NCBI GenBank assembly: GCA_937941715.1
Contig: CALDGX010000006.1
Coordinates: 20,011-84,010 of the forward strand
Direction of reading: 5' to 3'
From: an uncultured Chloracidobacterium sp.
GTDB lineage: Bacteria > Acidobacteriota > Blastocatellia > Pyrinomonadales > Pyrinomonadaceae
DNA: 64,000 nt
Position numbers and translations under genes: made by a program. Positions within the stretch are counted from its first letter, which is position 1, and every line of letters begins with the position of its first letter. The notes beneath the pieces are model-generated. The model had not been told where the DNA came from, made no database searches, and worked only from the letters and a program-made list of their open reading frames with translations. Shown here piece after piece: positions 41,035 to 50,852 of this stretch.

Positions 41035-43461
41035 ATGAGCAAGCGGATCCAAGACATGAAAACGCCGTTCGAACGGCGACGCGAAAAGCTCTTTGAGCTA
41101 TTCGCCGGGCCGTTGCGGCGTTTGTCCGCCGACCAACAGTTTTGGATCGGGTTTGCCGCTCTCTGCCTGTTTACAACGCTTTTGATCCATAATCCGCTTT
41201 GGCGGGCTTCCGGTGAGCAGTTGTACAAGGAAGGCGAGATCGCCCGAGAGAGCATCATCGCTCCCGCAGATGTTTATTTCACGGATGTCGAGGAATCAGA
41301 CAGGCTTAGGTTAGAGGCACGAAATGCCGTCAAACCGATCTTTCGTTACGAGTCCAATAAATCGGACCAAGCGGTACAGCGATTCTTGTCGTCGTGGGAG
41401 AAACTTCAGCGTCACGGCAATGAGACGCCGAATTCCAAACCGTCAAATTCCGATTCTAAGGCTGAAACTCATTGGTCCGGTGCGGGCGGCGCCGAGATCG
41501 GAAAAATACTTGCCTCGCGCACATTCAGCCGAAACGAGATAGAGGCTGTGCAAAGTGCCCTGAAAGAATCGTCTGAGGGTTATATCTTTGATGACTCGGA
41601 TCGTCAGTATTTTCAAAACGAAGTGTTCGTTTTTGATCGTGCCAAGCCCAATCAGCAATCGACCGTGAAGATGCCTGAGAGCAATTGGACCCCGCTGTCC
41701 ACGGCCCGTGAAAAGCTCAGGACGAGGCTGACGTCGATCAAGAGCTTGACCCCGAAGGAAGTTGAGGCATTTTATACAGCCGCCGAGATCCTGGTCGAGC
41801 CCAGCGTGGCCTATGACAGTGTCGCGACCGACACCGCCAGAAACAACGCCGCCGAGAGCATCGAGCCAAGGACCATTTCGCTGAAACGCGGGCAGAAGAT
41901 CGTCGACGAGGGTGACATTATCACTCAGCCAATGTTGTCGAAGATCGCCGCGATCCGCAGTTATGCGACATCGACCCGTCAATTGAACCGATTTGTCGGT
42001 GTACTGATCTTAATTTGCGGATTGTTTTGGGTCGCATGGAAGTTCATCCAGAACCGCGGGATCGTGCCGCGGTTGGCCCTTTCGCCACGAAAGACCTTTG
42101 CTCTGCTTGGTTTTGTGGTCGTGGTGCAAACCGCTCTTATGGCGGTGTTCTTTCGCTTGGCGGATTTCACGGCGATCCAGAACATCAAGGCACCGCTGAA
42201 TGACCCGATGATATGGGCTTTTGCGGTTCCGTTTGCGACCGGCAGCCTGTTGATGACGCTTTTGGCCGATCGTCCGACAGCTCTTTTCACCGGCCTGATG
42301 ACGGCATTGATCGCCGGGTTTCTCGCGCCTCGAGGATTGGAATTCGCGGTTTATGCCGCACTCGCGTCGTCGGCCGCGGTGTACGGGATCGGGCGTTATC
42401 GGAGCCGGCAGACGGTTACGATCGCCGGCGTCTTGGTTGGGGTGGCAAGCGCTGTCCTCGCGATCGCGCTTATCTCATTCAGCCAGCAGCCGATCATACT
42501 GAATACTGTGCTTTTGGCGATCGCCTGTGCTCTGACGAGCGGAGTAATGACAGCCGCTGTGACTGCCGTTTTGCTGCCGATCTGCGAATCGACGTTCGGC
42601 ATTTTGACCGACGTCAAGCTGCTCGAACTTTCAAATGCCGACCTGCCGGTCCTTGGTCAATTGGCGATGCGGGCACCGGGCACCAATCAGCATTCGCACG
42701 CCGTAGGTCAACTTTCTGAAGAGGCTTGCCGTGTTGTCGGCGGCAACGGACTTCTGGCCCGCATCGGAGCCCTTTATCACGACATTGGGAAGACAGCGGC
42801 ACCGGAACACTATGTGGAAAATCAGCTTTCGAAGAACCCGCACGATCGGCTAAAACCGACGCAGAGCGCAAAGATCATAATCAGCCATGTTACGTACGGA
42901 ATGAAACTCGGCAAGGAGATGGGACTGCCGCAGCGGATCGTTGATTTCATCCCGCAGCATCATGGGACCAGAACTTTGCATTACTTTCTAAAAAAGGCCC
43001 AGTCCGAGGCTCGTGACCCGTCTGAGATCTCCGAGAATGACTTTCGCTATCCCGGCCCCAAGCCGCAGTTCAAGGAAGCGGCGATAATGATGATCGCCGA
43101 TTCATGCGAGGCCGGAGCCCGCAGTTTGGCCGAACCGACGCCTGAAAATATCAGGTTTATCGTGACCAAGATCATTGATGCCATTCTCCAGGACGATCAG
43201 CTCGATGAGTGTGACCTGACGCTGAGGGAACTGACCCAGATCCGCGAGTCGATGATCAGATCACTGGTAGCGATCTATCACTCGCGGGTAGACTATCCTG
43301 GCTATGTCCCGCCGAATTCGGGCCAATACAAGTTTCCGGCCGCCGAGATCGACAGTGAAGAGCGGGGATTCAAATATGTTAATCCGGCCGATATCCCCGT
43401 AAGCCCGGGCGGCGAGATCGAGGATGAAGCGATAGATCGTTCGCAGGAACCTAGTATTTAG
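41035..43461 (+). CDS. 7TM-HD domain phosphodiesterase (PgpH-like, c-di-AMP type)
   Basis: An 808-residue membrane protein. Seen: a first membrane helix (about 37-53), an extracytoplasmic 7TMR-HDED-type region up to about residue 315, a bundle of about six helices (320-510), and a cytoplasmic HD domain with H553, H555 and H582-D583 (ALYHDIGK), followed by HVTYGMKLGKEMGLPQRI and the later IPQHHG. Known: PgpH proteins with this layout hydrolyse c-di-AMP in Firmicutes. In this lineage the substrate is an inference, and no diadenylate cyclase is in the window. Start is ATG 41035; the open frame upstream overlaps hflX. Confidence 0.92.
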   Translation: MSKRIQDMKTPFERRREKLFELFAGPLRRLSADQQFWIGFAALCLFTTLLIHNPLWRASGEQLYKEGEIARESIIAPADVYFTDVEESDRLRLEARNAVKPIFRYESNKSDQAVQRFLSSWEKLQRHGNETPNSKPSNSDSKAETHWSGAGGAEIGKILASRTFSRNEIEAVQSALKESSEGYIFDDSDRQYFQNEVFVFDRAKPNQQSTVKMPESNWTPLSTAREKLRTRLTSIKSLTPKEVEAFYTAAEILVEPSVAYDSVATDTARNNAAESIEPRTISLKRGQKIVDEGDIITQPMLSKIAAIRSYATSTRQLNRFVGVLILICGLFWVAWKFIQNRGIVPRLALSPRKTFALLGFVVVVQTALMAVFFRLADFTAIQNIKAPLNDPMIWAFAVPFATGSLLMTLLADRPTALFTGLMTALIAGFLAPRGLEFAVYAALASSAAVYGIGRYRSRQTVTIAGVLVGVASAVLAIALISFSQQPIILNTVLLAIACALTSGVMTAAVTAVLLPICESTFGILTDVKLLELSNADLPVLGQLAMRAPGTNQHSHAVGQLSEEACRVVGGNGLLARIGALYHDIGKTAAPEHYVENQLSKNPHDRLKPTQSAKIIISHVTYGMKLGKEMGLPQRIVDFIPQHHGTRTLHYFLKKAQSEARDPSEISENDFRYPGPKPQFKEAAIMMIADSCEAGARSLAEPTPENIRFIVTKIIDAILQDDQLDECDLTLRELTQIRESMIRSLVAIYHSRVDYPGYVPPNSGQYKFPAAEIDSEERGFKYVNPADIPVSPGGEIEDEAIDRSQEPSI

Positions 43462-43482
43462 CAAATAAACTTTGGAGGCGAT

Positions 43483-43923
43483 ATGTTACGTAAGTACACG
43501 TTTTGGTTTTGGGCTGCCGTCGGAATGCAGCTACTTACCGGGGTTTTTCACTCTATTAGTCTTTTTGTCTCGCCTGAACCTGCCAATGCGACAGAAGTGC
43601 AAATGCTCACGTTGATGACTTCTTATCGGATCGACGCGGGGGCGGGTTTTCACCCGACGTATTCCGGCCTCTTTACGGCCCTCAGTTCATGTTTCACTTT
43701 TCTTTGCCTTTTTGCTGCGTCGACCAACGGCTACTTGATGTTGAAGAAGATCGAGCCTTCGATGATGAGAGGGATCATCGCAATAAACATTCTGATATTT
43801 GGTGCGGCCTTTGGAGTAATGGCTTATTTTACGTTCTTGCCGCCGATCATTTGCACGGGCCTGATATTCTTCAATTCATTGGCCGCCTTCGTGATCGTCC
43901 CAAAGATCGGATCAGCAGTCTAA
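43483..43923 (+). CDS. Four-helix membrane protein of unknown function (LIC_13387-like)
   Basis: A 146-residue membrane protein with four hydrophobic segments (residues about 5-25, 65-85, 95-115, 120-140). Seen: WFWAAVGMQLLTGVFHSISLF, a conserved-looking FHPTYSGLFTALSSCFTFL, and a short tail. The start has GGAGG at a good distance (TTGGAGGCGAT). The third gene of the hflX-pgpH run; its stop overlaps the convergent HIT gene stop by four bases. Similar proteins annotated LIC_13387-like are known in other bacteria with no function, a match by memory only. Confidence 0.7.
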   Translation: MLRKYTFWFWAAVGMQLLTGVFHSISLFVSPEPANATEVQMLTLMTSYRIDAGAGFHPTYSGLFTALSSCFTFLCLFAASTNGYLMLKKIEPSMMRGIIAINILIFGAAFGVMAYFTFLPPIICTGLIFFNSLAAFVIVPKIGSAV

Positions 43924-44405
43924 AATTTACTTCTCAACTTCTCGAAGGTCGACGTCAACGATTCCGGCAGCGTCCGTGTCTGTCCGATGCTCGTCATGAA
44001 GTTGGCGTCACCGACCCAGCGGGGAAGCACGTGCATATGGTAATGCTCTGCAACCCCCGCACCGGCCGCCTTGCCGAGGTTCATCCCGAGATTAACGCCG
44101 TCTGGGTGATAGACCGACCTGATCGCTTGAATGGAACGATTGACAAGATCCATCATCTCATCGGTTGACCTCTTTTCCGCGGAATCCGGGCCATCGAGAT
44201 GTGCAAACGGCACGATCATCAGATGTCCGGACGTGTAAGGGTAAATATTAAGGATGACAAAATTAAACTCGGCACGATGGAGAATGAAATTATCTTCATC
44301 GCCGGCGGAGTTGCCCAAGATACCACAAAAGGCACACCCGGGTTGTTCCGCGGATGTGCCCTTTGTTATGTAATCGTATCGCCACGGACTCCAAAGTAGA
44401 TCCAC
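43920..44405 (-). CDS. HIT domain nucleotide hydrolase/transferase
   Basis: A 161-residue histidine-triad protein. Seen: the start LLWSPWRYDYIT, the zinc-binding CAFCGIL, ILNIYPYTSGHLMIVPFAH, and the catalytic triad motif H-x-H-x-H-L-L, here AEHYHMHVLPRW. W-S-P-W-R and the C-x-x-C belong to the Ap4A phosphorylase-like branch. I set the start at GTG 44405, which has GGAGA six to seven bases upstream and begins at the conserved WSPWR region; the frame is open further upstream but that part overlaps the HU gene. It is third in the rpsA-HU-HIT run. Confidence 0.9.
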   Translation of the reverse strand: MDLLWSPWRYDYITKGTSAEQPGCAFCGILGNSAGDEDNFILHRAEFNFVILNIYPYTSGHLMIVPFAHLDGPDSAEKRSTDEMMDLVNRSIQAIRSVYHPDGVNLGMNLGKAAGAGVAEHYHMHVLPRWVGDANFMTSIGQTRTLPESLTSTFEKLRSKF

Positions 44406-44421
44406 GACATTTCTCCGTAAA

Positions 44422-44700
44422 CTAGGCCTTGTTGATAAGTTCCTTGAGCTCTTTGCCCGGTTTGAAGTACGCGACCCTCTTTGCGGGGATCTCAACGGCG
44501 GCGCCGGTCTTCGGATTACGGCCCTTTCGTGAATTACGCTGTCGGACCCTAAAACTGCCAAACCCGCGAAGCTCGATCTTCTCACCCTTGTTAAGGCTAC
44601 CGGTGATGCTGTCGAAGATGATCTCGACCAACTGTTCCGCATCCTTTTTGGTCATTTCCGCTTCGCGGGCGACGCGTTCGACCAGATCAGCTTTTGTCAT
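44422..44700 (-). CDS. HU/IHF family DNA-binding protein
   Basis: A 92-residue nucleoid-associated protein. Seen: TKADLVERVAREAEMTKKDAEQLVEIIFDSI, ELRGFGSFRVRQRNSRKGRNPKTG, and EIPAKRVAYFKPGKELKELIN, the full HU/IHF fold with the DNA-intercalating arm RNPKTG. The rpsA-ihfB neighbourhood is a known arrangement in other bacteria, which makes an IHF-beta-like role plausible, but HU versus IHF cannot be decided by eye. It lies 43 bases after rpsA. Confidence 0.93.
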   Translation of the reverse strand: MTKADLVERVAREAEMTKKDAEQLVEIIFDSITGSLNKGEKIELRGFGSFRVRQRNSRKGRNPKTGAAVEIPAKRVAYFKPGKELKELINKA

Positions 44701-44743
44701 TTTCTATCAATCTCCAGAGAAATTAATGCCACTTGCCCTTGAA

Positions 44744-46891
44744 TTACGCTGCCTGCGTATCTGAATCTTCGCCGTCAGCGGCGGCTCCAGTTTCTACAGC
44801 AGGCTCCTCAGCGGCGGTTTCTGACGTTTCAGTCACGACCTCCGCCTCCTCAGCAGGAACTTCGGCAGTTACCTCTTCTTCCGCAGATGCCTCAACTGCC
44901 GTTTCTCCTGCGACAGGTTCCTCTTCAGTTGCCGCCGCCGTTTCCTCAGCAATCTGAGCCTCGGCTTCGCGAGCAGCAAACTCCTCGGCCTTGGCCTTCT
45001 TCGCGGCAGCCTTGGCAGCCTTTTTCTCTTCCGGCGTCTCCTCCGGCTTTGCCTCGGCGGCAGCGTCCGAATCGCCGCCGAATCTCAAGTTAGCGAGTTC
45101 GCCAAGCGATGCCATTCCACCCTTCGCCTCGGTCGAATACATCCTCGAATCAATGATCGGTTCGTCTTCTTTGCCGACCGCTCTGGCCGAAAGGCCGATC
45201 TTCTGATCCGCCTGTTCAATGCGCAGGATCTTGAAATCCATTTCCTGTCCGAGCTGAGCGACATCCTCTGCCCGCTCGACCCGCTCGTCAGAAAGTTCCG
45301 AGATGTGACAAAGTCCTTCGAGGCCCTCGCCAAGTTCGACAAATATGCCAAAATTGGTAAAACGCGAAACCTTGCCGCGGACGGTGTCGCCCGGGCGGTG
45401 GGTCGCAACAAATCCTTCCCACGCGCTGGGCGTCAGATCCTTCATCGACAGTGAAAGCCTCTGGCCCTGCTTATCGATGCTGGTGACGATCGCGTCAACT
45501 TCCTGATCCTTCTTGAGAACGTCTTTCGGATGCTTGATCTTCTTGGCCCATGTGATGTCAGAAACGTGGACGAGCCCGTCAATACCTTCCTCAAGTTCAA
45601 CAAAAGCACCAAAATCAGTAATATTGCGTACGCGGCCGTGAATTTTGGTGCCGATCGGATATCGAAGGTCGACCGTCGCCCAGGGATTTTCCTGGAACTG
45701 CTTCATGCCGAGGCTGATGCGTCGTTCAACGGTGTCAACACCCAAGATCTGGACCTCAACTTCGTCACCGCGATTGAACATCCGCTTCGGGCTCTGAGCA
45801 CGACGTGACCAAGAGATCTCAGAAACGTGTACCAAACCTTCGACACCCGGTTCAAGTTCTACAAATACGCCGTAATCGGTGACCGATGAGACTTTGCCGG
45901 TGACCTTTGAGTTGACCGGATACACTTCGATAACGGTCGACCAAGGATCCGGAAGAAGTTGCTTGTAACCAAGCGAGATCTTTTCCTTTTCCCGATCGAG
46001 CTTCAAGACCTTGACCTGGATGTGGTCGCCGACCTTGAACATATCGCCGGGGTGATGCAGGCGGCCCCATGACATGTCCGTAACATGAAGAAGGCCGTCA
46101 ATACCGCCGATGTCAACGAACGCACCGTATTCGGTGAGGTTCTTGATCGTGCCTTCGATGACGTATCCAACGTCGATACGGCTGAGGGTTTCGCCCTTTT
46201 GTGCTCCTACTACCTCGTCCGTAATTACTTTGCGGGAAAGGACGACGTTGTTTCGGCGACGACTGAATTTGATGATCTTGGCTTCGATCTCCTGGCCTTT
46301 ATACTGGTCCAGGCTATGGATCGGGCGTGAATCGATCTGTGATCCCGGAAGAAACGCTTCGATACCGCCAAGGTCTACTCGCAGGCCGCCTTTGGTCTTA
46401 TCAACAACAATTCCGGTTACAGTGGCTTCTTCGTTAAATGCCTTTTCAACAACATCCCAGGCTTTTCGGGCTAGGGCGTCGTGCCGCGACAATTGCGGCG
46501 GGCCGTCACCCGAATGCATGCTGCGAAGCACGACCTCGACCGAATCGCCGACGCTGACGGTCAGATTGCCGTCTTCGCCGGTAAACTCCTCGACCGGAGC
46601 GATGCCCTCGGACTTATAGCCGAAATCGATCAGAATGCCCCGATCAGAAACGCCAACGACGGTTCCTTCGACCAGTTCGCCCGGATGAAAGATCGTCTGT
46701 TCCTGTTCGAACTGCTCGAGGATCGCACCGAAATCGATGTCCCCCGAATTCTGAGCTTCGTCCGCAGCTGCTGCGGCCGGTTCGGCTGAGGCGGTGTTAG
46801 CCGCCGGTGATGTTGAAGCTGCTGTCTGTTCCACAACTGAAGTTTCTGCAGCGGTCGTTTCTTCAGTTCCTGTTGTAACCTCGTTTGTCAT
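44744..46891 (-). CDS. rpsA: 30S ribosomal protein S1 with extended acidic tails
   Basis: A 715-residue RNA-binding protein that helps mRNA dock on the 30S subunit. Seen: six S1 (OB-fold) domains with the repeated pattern G-x-x-V-x-G-x-V ... G-x-F-V-x-L ... G-L-x-H-x-S-x-x-S-W between residues about 70 and 560. It is about 160 residues longer than E. coli S1: an Ala/Thr/Glu-rich head of about 50 residues and an acidic tail of about 150 that begins with a Lys/Ala-rich stretch (EEKKAAKAAAKKAKAEEF). Some actinobacterial and acidobacterial S1 proteins have such tails. The upstream gap of 355 bases is a likely leader. Confidence 0.95.
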   Translation of the reverse strand: MTNEVTTGTEETTAAETSVVEQTAASTSPAANTASAEPAAAAADEAQNSGDIDFGAILEQFEQEQTIFHPGELVEGTVVGVSDRGILIDFGYKSEGIAPVEEFTGEDGNLTVSVGDSVEVVLRSMHSGDGPPQLSRHDALARKAWDVVEKAFNEEATVTGIVVDKTKGGLRVDLGGIEAFLPGSQIDSRPIHSLDQYKGQEIEAKIIKFSRRRNNVVLSRKVITDEVVGAQKGETLSRIDVGYVIEGTIKNLTEYGAFVDIGGIDGLLHVTDMSWGRLHHPGDMFKVGDHIQVKVLKLDREKEKISLGYKQLLPDPWSTVIEVYPVNSKVTGKVSSVTDYGVFVELEPGVEGLVHVSEISWSRRAQSPKRMFNRGDEVEVQILGVDTVERRISLGMKQFQENPWATVDLRYPIGTKIHGRVRNITDFGAFVELEEGIDGLVHVSDITWAKKIKHPKDVLKKDQEVDAIVTSIDKQGQRLSLSMKDLTPSAWEGFVATHRPGDTVRGKVSRFTNFGIFVELGEGLEGLCHISELSDERVERAEDVAQLGQEMDFKILRIEQADQKIGLSARAVGKEDEPIIDSRMYSTEAKGGMASLGELANLRFGGDSDAAAEAKPEETPEEKKAAKAAAKKAKAEEFAAREAEAQIAEETAAATEEEPVAGETAVEASAEEEVTAEVPAEEAEVVTETSETAAEEPAVETGAAADGEDSDTQAA

Positions 46892-47188
46892 TTACGCGTA
46901 TCTTATTTCCTTATTGATTGAATACCGGACCGCTCGTGCAAGCCGGTAAGTTTTTTTCCATGTACCTAAGGATAATGAGCGACCGTGCAGGAGCACTGCG
47001 GCTGAACTCAAAACCGAATCACTGATCGACTAAACCTTCGTTGGCATCCGATCTTGCCGAATGCTTCGGAGGGCTGTGCGATTGTCATGAAATCGGCTCC
47101 TTCCGAGTGACTTGGTAAAACTAAAATATATAGGCAGCAACGGGCAGATGTCAAGGCGAATCTGCCGAAAATCATTGCAAAATCAATA

Positions 47189-47225
47189 TTTAAGCGTGCA
47201 GAGCAACCGCCCGTGCACGCTTAAA
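47189..47225 (-). terminator. Hairpin between pilT and rpsA, probable pilT terminator
   Basis: A perfect 12-bp stem (TTTAAGCGTGCA against TGCACGCTTAAA) with a 13-base loop, 22 bases after the pilT stop on the - strand. The following T-tract is weak (ATATTGATTTT). The rest of 46892-47188 has no ORF or motif I can assign and is the presumed rpsA promoter and leader. Confidence 0.55.
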
Positions 47226-47246
47226 ATACCCCTCAACCTGCTCCGC

Positions 47247-48401
47247 CTAATTCCGCACGATCAGATCGCTAACGGTGCCTACGCCGCTGGTTCGTTCCAT
47301 TTCTTCCTTGGCGATCCCCGATGTCGTGTTTATGCCGGCAAGCCGCAGTCTGAATTCGTCAGGGTTGGTCGATCCGCGGAGAGCCTCGTCGAGCGTGATC
47401 AGGCCAGATTGATAAAGATAGAACAACGACTGGTCGAACGTCTGCATGCCATACTGTGATGTGCCGGCCGCGATAGCGTCGCGTATGCTCTGGGTCTTGT
47501 CTTCGTGCAGAATATAGTCGCGGATCAATGGCGTCGACATCAGCACCTCGACGGCCGGAATCCGGCTATTCCCCTTGGCGGATTTCATTAGCCGTTGTGA
47601 AACGACCGCCTTCAGGAGGCCCGCAAGCTGAATACGGATCGACTTTTGCTGATAAGGCGGAAACGCCGTGATTATTCGGGTCAGCGTTTCAGACGCATCG
47701 AGAGTATGTAGCGTCGAAAGTACCAAATGGCCCGTTTCGGCCGCCACAAGAGCGGTCTCAATGGTTTCGAGGTCGCGCATTTCGCCAACAAGGATCACGT
47801 CAGGGTCCTGCCGCAAACTTCCGCGTAGGGCCTCCGCGAAATTGCGGGTATCGACATCGACCTCGCGTTGCGTTACGAACGACTCCTTGTTCTTGTGCAA
47901 AAATTCGATGGGATCTTCGATAGTGACGATGTGGCAATTTCTTTTTTGATTGATATAGTCAACGATCGCCGCGAGCGTGGTCGATTTGCCGGAACCGGTC
48001 GTGCCGGTGACAAGCACAAGTCCGCGGTTCTCGTCCGCGATCTTGTTGAGGATCGGCGGCAGTCCAAGTTCGGCAAAACCGCGGATCGAATCCGAGATGA
48101 CCCTGGCGACGATGCCGATCGAGTTGCGTTGCTGAAAGATGTTGACGCGAAACCTGCCGAGCCCGGAGACGCCGTATCCGATATCAACCTCGTACGCCTC
48201 TTTGAAATGCTGTTTTTGCCGATTTGACATCATAGAGAATGCCATTTCGAGCGTCTCGTCCTGCGTCAGACGGCTCACACCGGTCAGCGGCTTTAGTTCG
48301 CCCGTGACCCGTATCACAGGGAACGAACCCGCACGCAAATGGAGGTCAGAGGCGCCGAAACTCATTGCCATTCGCAGTAGATCATCTATTCGGGTTGACA
48401 T
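47247..48401 (-). CDS. pilT: Type IV pilus twitching-motility ATPase PilT
   Basis: A 384-residue hexameric ATPase that retracts type IV pili. Seen: the N-terminal domain (SFGASDLHLRAGSFPVIRVTGEL), Walker A TGTTGSGKSTT, the Asp box and Walker B LRQDPDVILVGEMRD, and the His box STLHTLDA. The AIRAG motif region (usually A-I-R-x-x-K) reads SIRDAIAAG. PilT versus PilU is not certain, but the start and SSTLATA-free linker fit PilT. No other pilus gene is adjacent. It ends with the hairpin at 47189. Confidence 0.92.
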   Translation of the reverse strand: MSTRIDDLLRMAMSFGASDLHLRAGSFPVIRVTGELKPLTGVSRLTQDETLEMAFSMMSNRQKQHFKEAYEVDIGYGVSGLGRFRVNIFQQRNSIGIVARVISDSIRGFAELGLPPILNKIADENRGLVLVTGTTGSGKSTTLAAIVDYINQKRNCHIVTIEDPIEFLHKNKESFVTQREVDVDTRNFAEALRGSLRQDPDVILVGEMRDLETIETALVAAETGHLVLSTLHTLDASETLTRIITAFPPYQQKSIRIQLAGLLKAVVSQRLMKSAKGNSRIPAVEVLMSTPLIRDYILHEDKTQSIRDAIAAGTSQYGMQTFDQSLFYLYQSGLITLDEALRGSTNPDEFRLRLAGINTTSGIAKEEMERTSGVGTVSDLIVRN

Positions 48402-48700
48402 AATTTACGAACCGAGAAAATCAGGCGGCTGAGGAATCGTCCAGGTACTGTCAGCACTCTGTGCGCCAAGATAGTTCAACCCTGATTTTAACTCTTGCCG
48501 AACAGCGAGGTCAACGTATTTTTTCGCCCGAGCGACCGGTTCCAATGCCTCGGAGTGCCGGAGCTAACCCGGATAGTGAGCCCGAGGGCAAAGGGCAAGA
48601 TGCCCCTTTCGGAACTATTCGCATTTTGTCTTATGCGAAACAAAAAAGTAATAATGACCGTAATGATCGTCAGAATCTAAATCAAATTCGGGAGTGTGAA

Positions 48701-50827
48701 ATGATCAAGAGCCTGTTGAGTATTCTCGTCGCATTTATCATTATCGTAATCGGCAATACCGTTATCGTTGCCCAAACAAATATGAAACCACCTGTCGCAA
48801 AAAAGGTCCCAAAGGTTCTGAAGATCCATGGTTACGAGATCACCGACAACTACGCCTGGCTCCGCGATCGCAACAAGGTCAAAGACCCGGCTGTTATCGA
48901 TTATCTAACAGCGGAAAACAAATACACCGAGTCCTTTATGGGGCAGCATCAGCCGTTGGTCGATACGCTCTACAATGAAATGATCGGGCGGATCAAGCAG
49001 ACGGATACGAGTGTTCCGTACAAGAAAGGCGATTACTGGTATTTCACCAAGACCGAGGAAGGCAAGCAATATCCGACTTATCTTCGCGGCAAGGCGAAAG
49101 ACGGCAGCGACGCCGTCGTTCTCCTTGATCAAAACGAGATGGCGAAAGGGCTCAAGTATTTTGCGATCGCCGAGTTTGATGTCAGCGATGACGGCAATAT
49201 TTTGGCGTTTTCAACCGATACGACGGGCTACCGGCAATACACACTCCAGTTCAAGGACCTGAGGACGGGCCAAATATTGCCCGACAAGGTCGAGCGCGTC
49301 ACTTCGTTCGTTTGGACTCCGGACAATAAGACAGTGTTCTTCGGCACGGAGGATGACGTTTCCAAACGTTCAGATATAGTTTGGCGGCATGTCCTCGGTT
49401 CCGGAAAGCCGGTTCAGGTGTTCAACGAGAAAGACGTCCTGTTCAATGTTGGGGTCGGTCGGTCGCGCGATGGCAAGATGCTGTTTATCGGTTCCGGGGC
49501 GAAAACATCTACCGAGTATCGTTATCTGCCGTCTGATGATCCGAAAGGCGAATGGAAACTGGTCACACCCAGGCGCGAAGGCCACGAGTACGACGTGAAT
49601 TTTGACATGGGTGAATTCTACATCCGTACGAACAAGGACGCCGAGAATTTTAGGGTTGTCAAGGCTCCGGCCAACGATCCTTCGGAGAAGAACTGGAAGG
49701 ACTTTATCCCGTCGAATCCCGAGATCAAGGTTGAAAGCATCAGTTTTTTCAAGAACTATGCGGTGATCAGTGAGGTTGAGAACGGCATCGAGTACCTGAA
49801 GGTGATTGACCGCAGGACCCGACGTGCCGATGCTCGGATAGCCACACCCGAAACGGTATATACGATGGGCCTGGCTAACAACCCCGAGTACGATACGCCT
49901 ACAGTACGCTACTCCTATTCGTCGATGATAACGCCGCAATCCACGTATGAATTTGACTTTGCGACGCGCGAGAGCAAATTGCTGAAGCAGCAGGAGATAC
50001 CATCGGGTTACGATAAGACGCAATACGAAACGAACCGTGTTTGGGCAACCGCTCGGGACGGCGTCAAGGTCCCGATCCTCGTTGTAATGAAAAAGGGGAC
50101 CAAACTAGACGGCAAGGCTCCGATGCTGCTCTATGCCTATGGGTCATACGGCGTTTCGATGACCCCGAGTTTTTCGACGGCTCGCCTCAGCCTCGTTGAT
50201 CGCGGAATGATATATGGAATTGCTCTGATCCGCGGCGGTGGTGAACTTGGCGAAAAATGGCGCCAGGCCGGGCGAATGTTCACCAAGTTGAATACATTTA
50301 ATGATTTCGTTGACTGCTCAAAATGGCTGATCTCAAATAAGTATACCGCCAGCGACCGACTTGTCATCCAGGGCGGTTCAGCGGGTGGGCTTTTAATGGG
50401 AGCAGTCGTCAATCAGGCCCCGGAATTGTACAAGGCGGCAATAGCACAGGTGCCTTTTGTTGATGTCATGAACACAATGCTCGACGAAACGCTGCCGCTC
50501 ACGACCGAAGAATGGATCGAATGGGGAAATCCGAATGAAAAGAAAGCATGGGACTATATGATCCAATATTCGCCGTATGACAACGTCAAAAAGCAAAATT
50601 ATCCCAATATGCTGATCGAGGTGTCGCTAAACGACAGTCAGGTGCCGTATTGGGAAGGTGCCAAATGGGCCGCAAAGCTTCGCGAAATGAAAACCGACAA
50701 CAACGTCGTCCTCCTGAAAACAAACATGGGAGCGGGGCACGGCGGATCTTCGGGGCGATATGATCGTTTGAAAGAAGTGGCGTTTGACTATGCATACGCC
50801 CTCACGCAGGTAGGCATCACCAAATAA
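48701..50827 (+). CDS. Secreted prolyl oligopeptidase (S9A)
   Basis: A 708-residue exported serine peptidase that cleaves after proline in short peptides. Seen: a signal peptide (residues 1-25, ending IVAQ), a seven-bladed beta-propeller that gates the site, and an alpha/beta-hydrolase with S560 in GGSAGG, D645 in NDSQVPYWEG and H680 in GAGHGG. Start is ATG 48701 with GGAGTG at a good distance; an open frame from 48461 would put 80 unrelated residues before the signal. The 299 bases before it, shared with divergent pilT, contain no recognisable promoter. Periplasmic peptide processing or nutrition is inference. Confidence 0.93.
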   Translation: MIKSLLSILVAFIIIVIGNTVIVAQTNMKPPVAKKVPKVLKIHGYEITDNYAWLRDRNKVKDPAVIDYLTAENKYTESFMGQHQPLVDTLYNEMIGRIKQTDTSVPYKKGDYWYFTKTEEGKQYPTYLRGKAKDGSDAVVLLDQNEMAKGLKYFAIAEFDVSDDGNILAFSTDTTGYRQYTLQFKDLRTGQILPDKVERVTSFVWTPDNKTVFFGTEDDVSKRSDIVWRHVLGSGKPVQVFNEKDVLFNVGVGRSRDGKMLFIGSGAKTSTEYRYLPSDDPKGEWKLVTPRREGHEYDVNFDMGEFYIRTNKDAENFRVVKAPANDPSEKNWKDFIPSNPEIKVESISFFKNYAVISEVENGIEYLKVIDRRTRRADARIATPETVYTMGLANNPEYDTPTVRYSYSSMITPQSTYEFDFATRESKLLKQQEIPSGYDKTQYETNRVWATARDGVKVPILVVMKKGTKLDGKAPMLLYAYGSYGVSMTPSFSTARLSLVDRGMIYGIALIRGGGELGEKWRQAGRMFTKLNTFNDFVDCSKWLISNKYTASDRLVIQGGSAGGLLMGAVVNQAPELYKAAIAQVPFVDVMNTMLDETLPLTTEEWIEWGNPNEKKAWDYMIQYSPYDNVKKQNYPNMLIEVSLNDSQVPYWEGAKWAAKLREMKTDNNVVLLKTNMGAGHGGSSGRYDRLKEVAFDYAYALTQVGITK

Positions 50828-50852
50828 GCTCTTACAGCGTTAATGGATGATC

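Noticed and set aside
48495..48680. A 61-codon frame before the prolyl oligopeptidase start.
   Set aside because: No ribosome-binding site or motif; it lies in the promoter and leader space of the peptidase gene.
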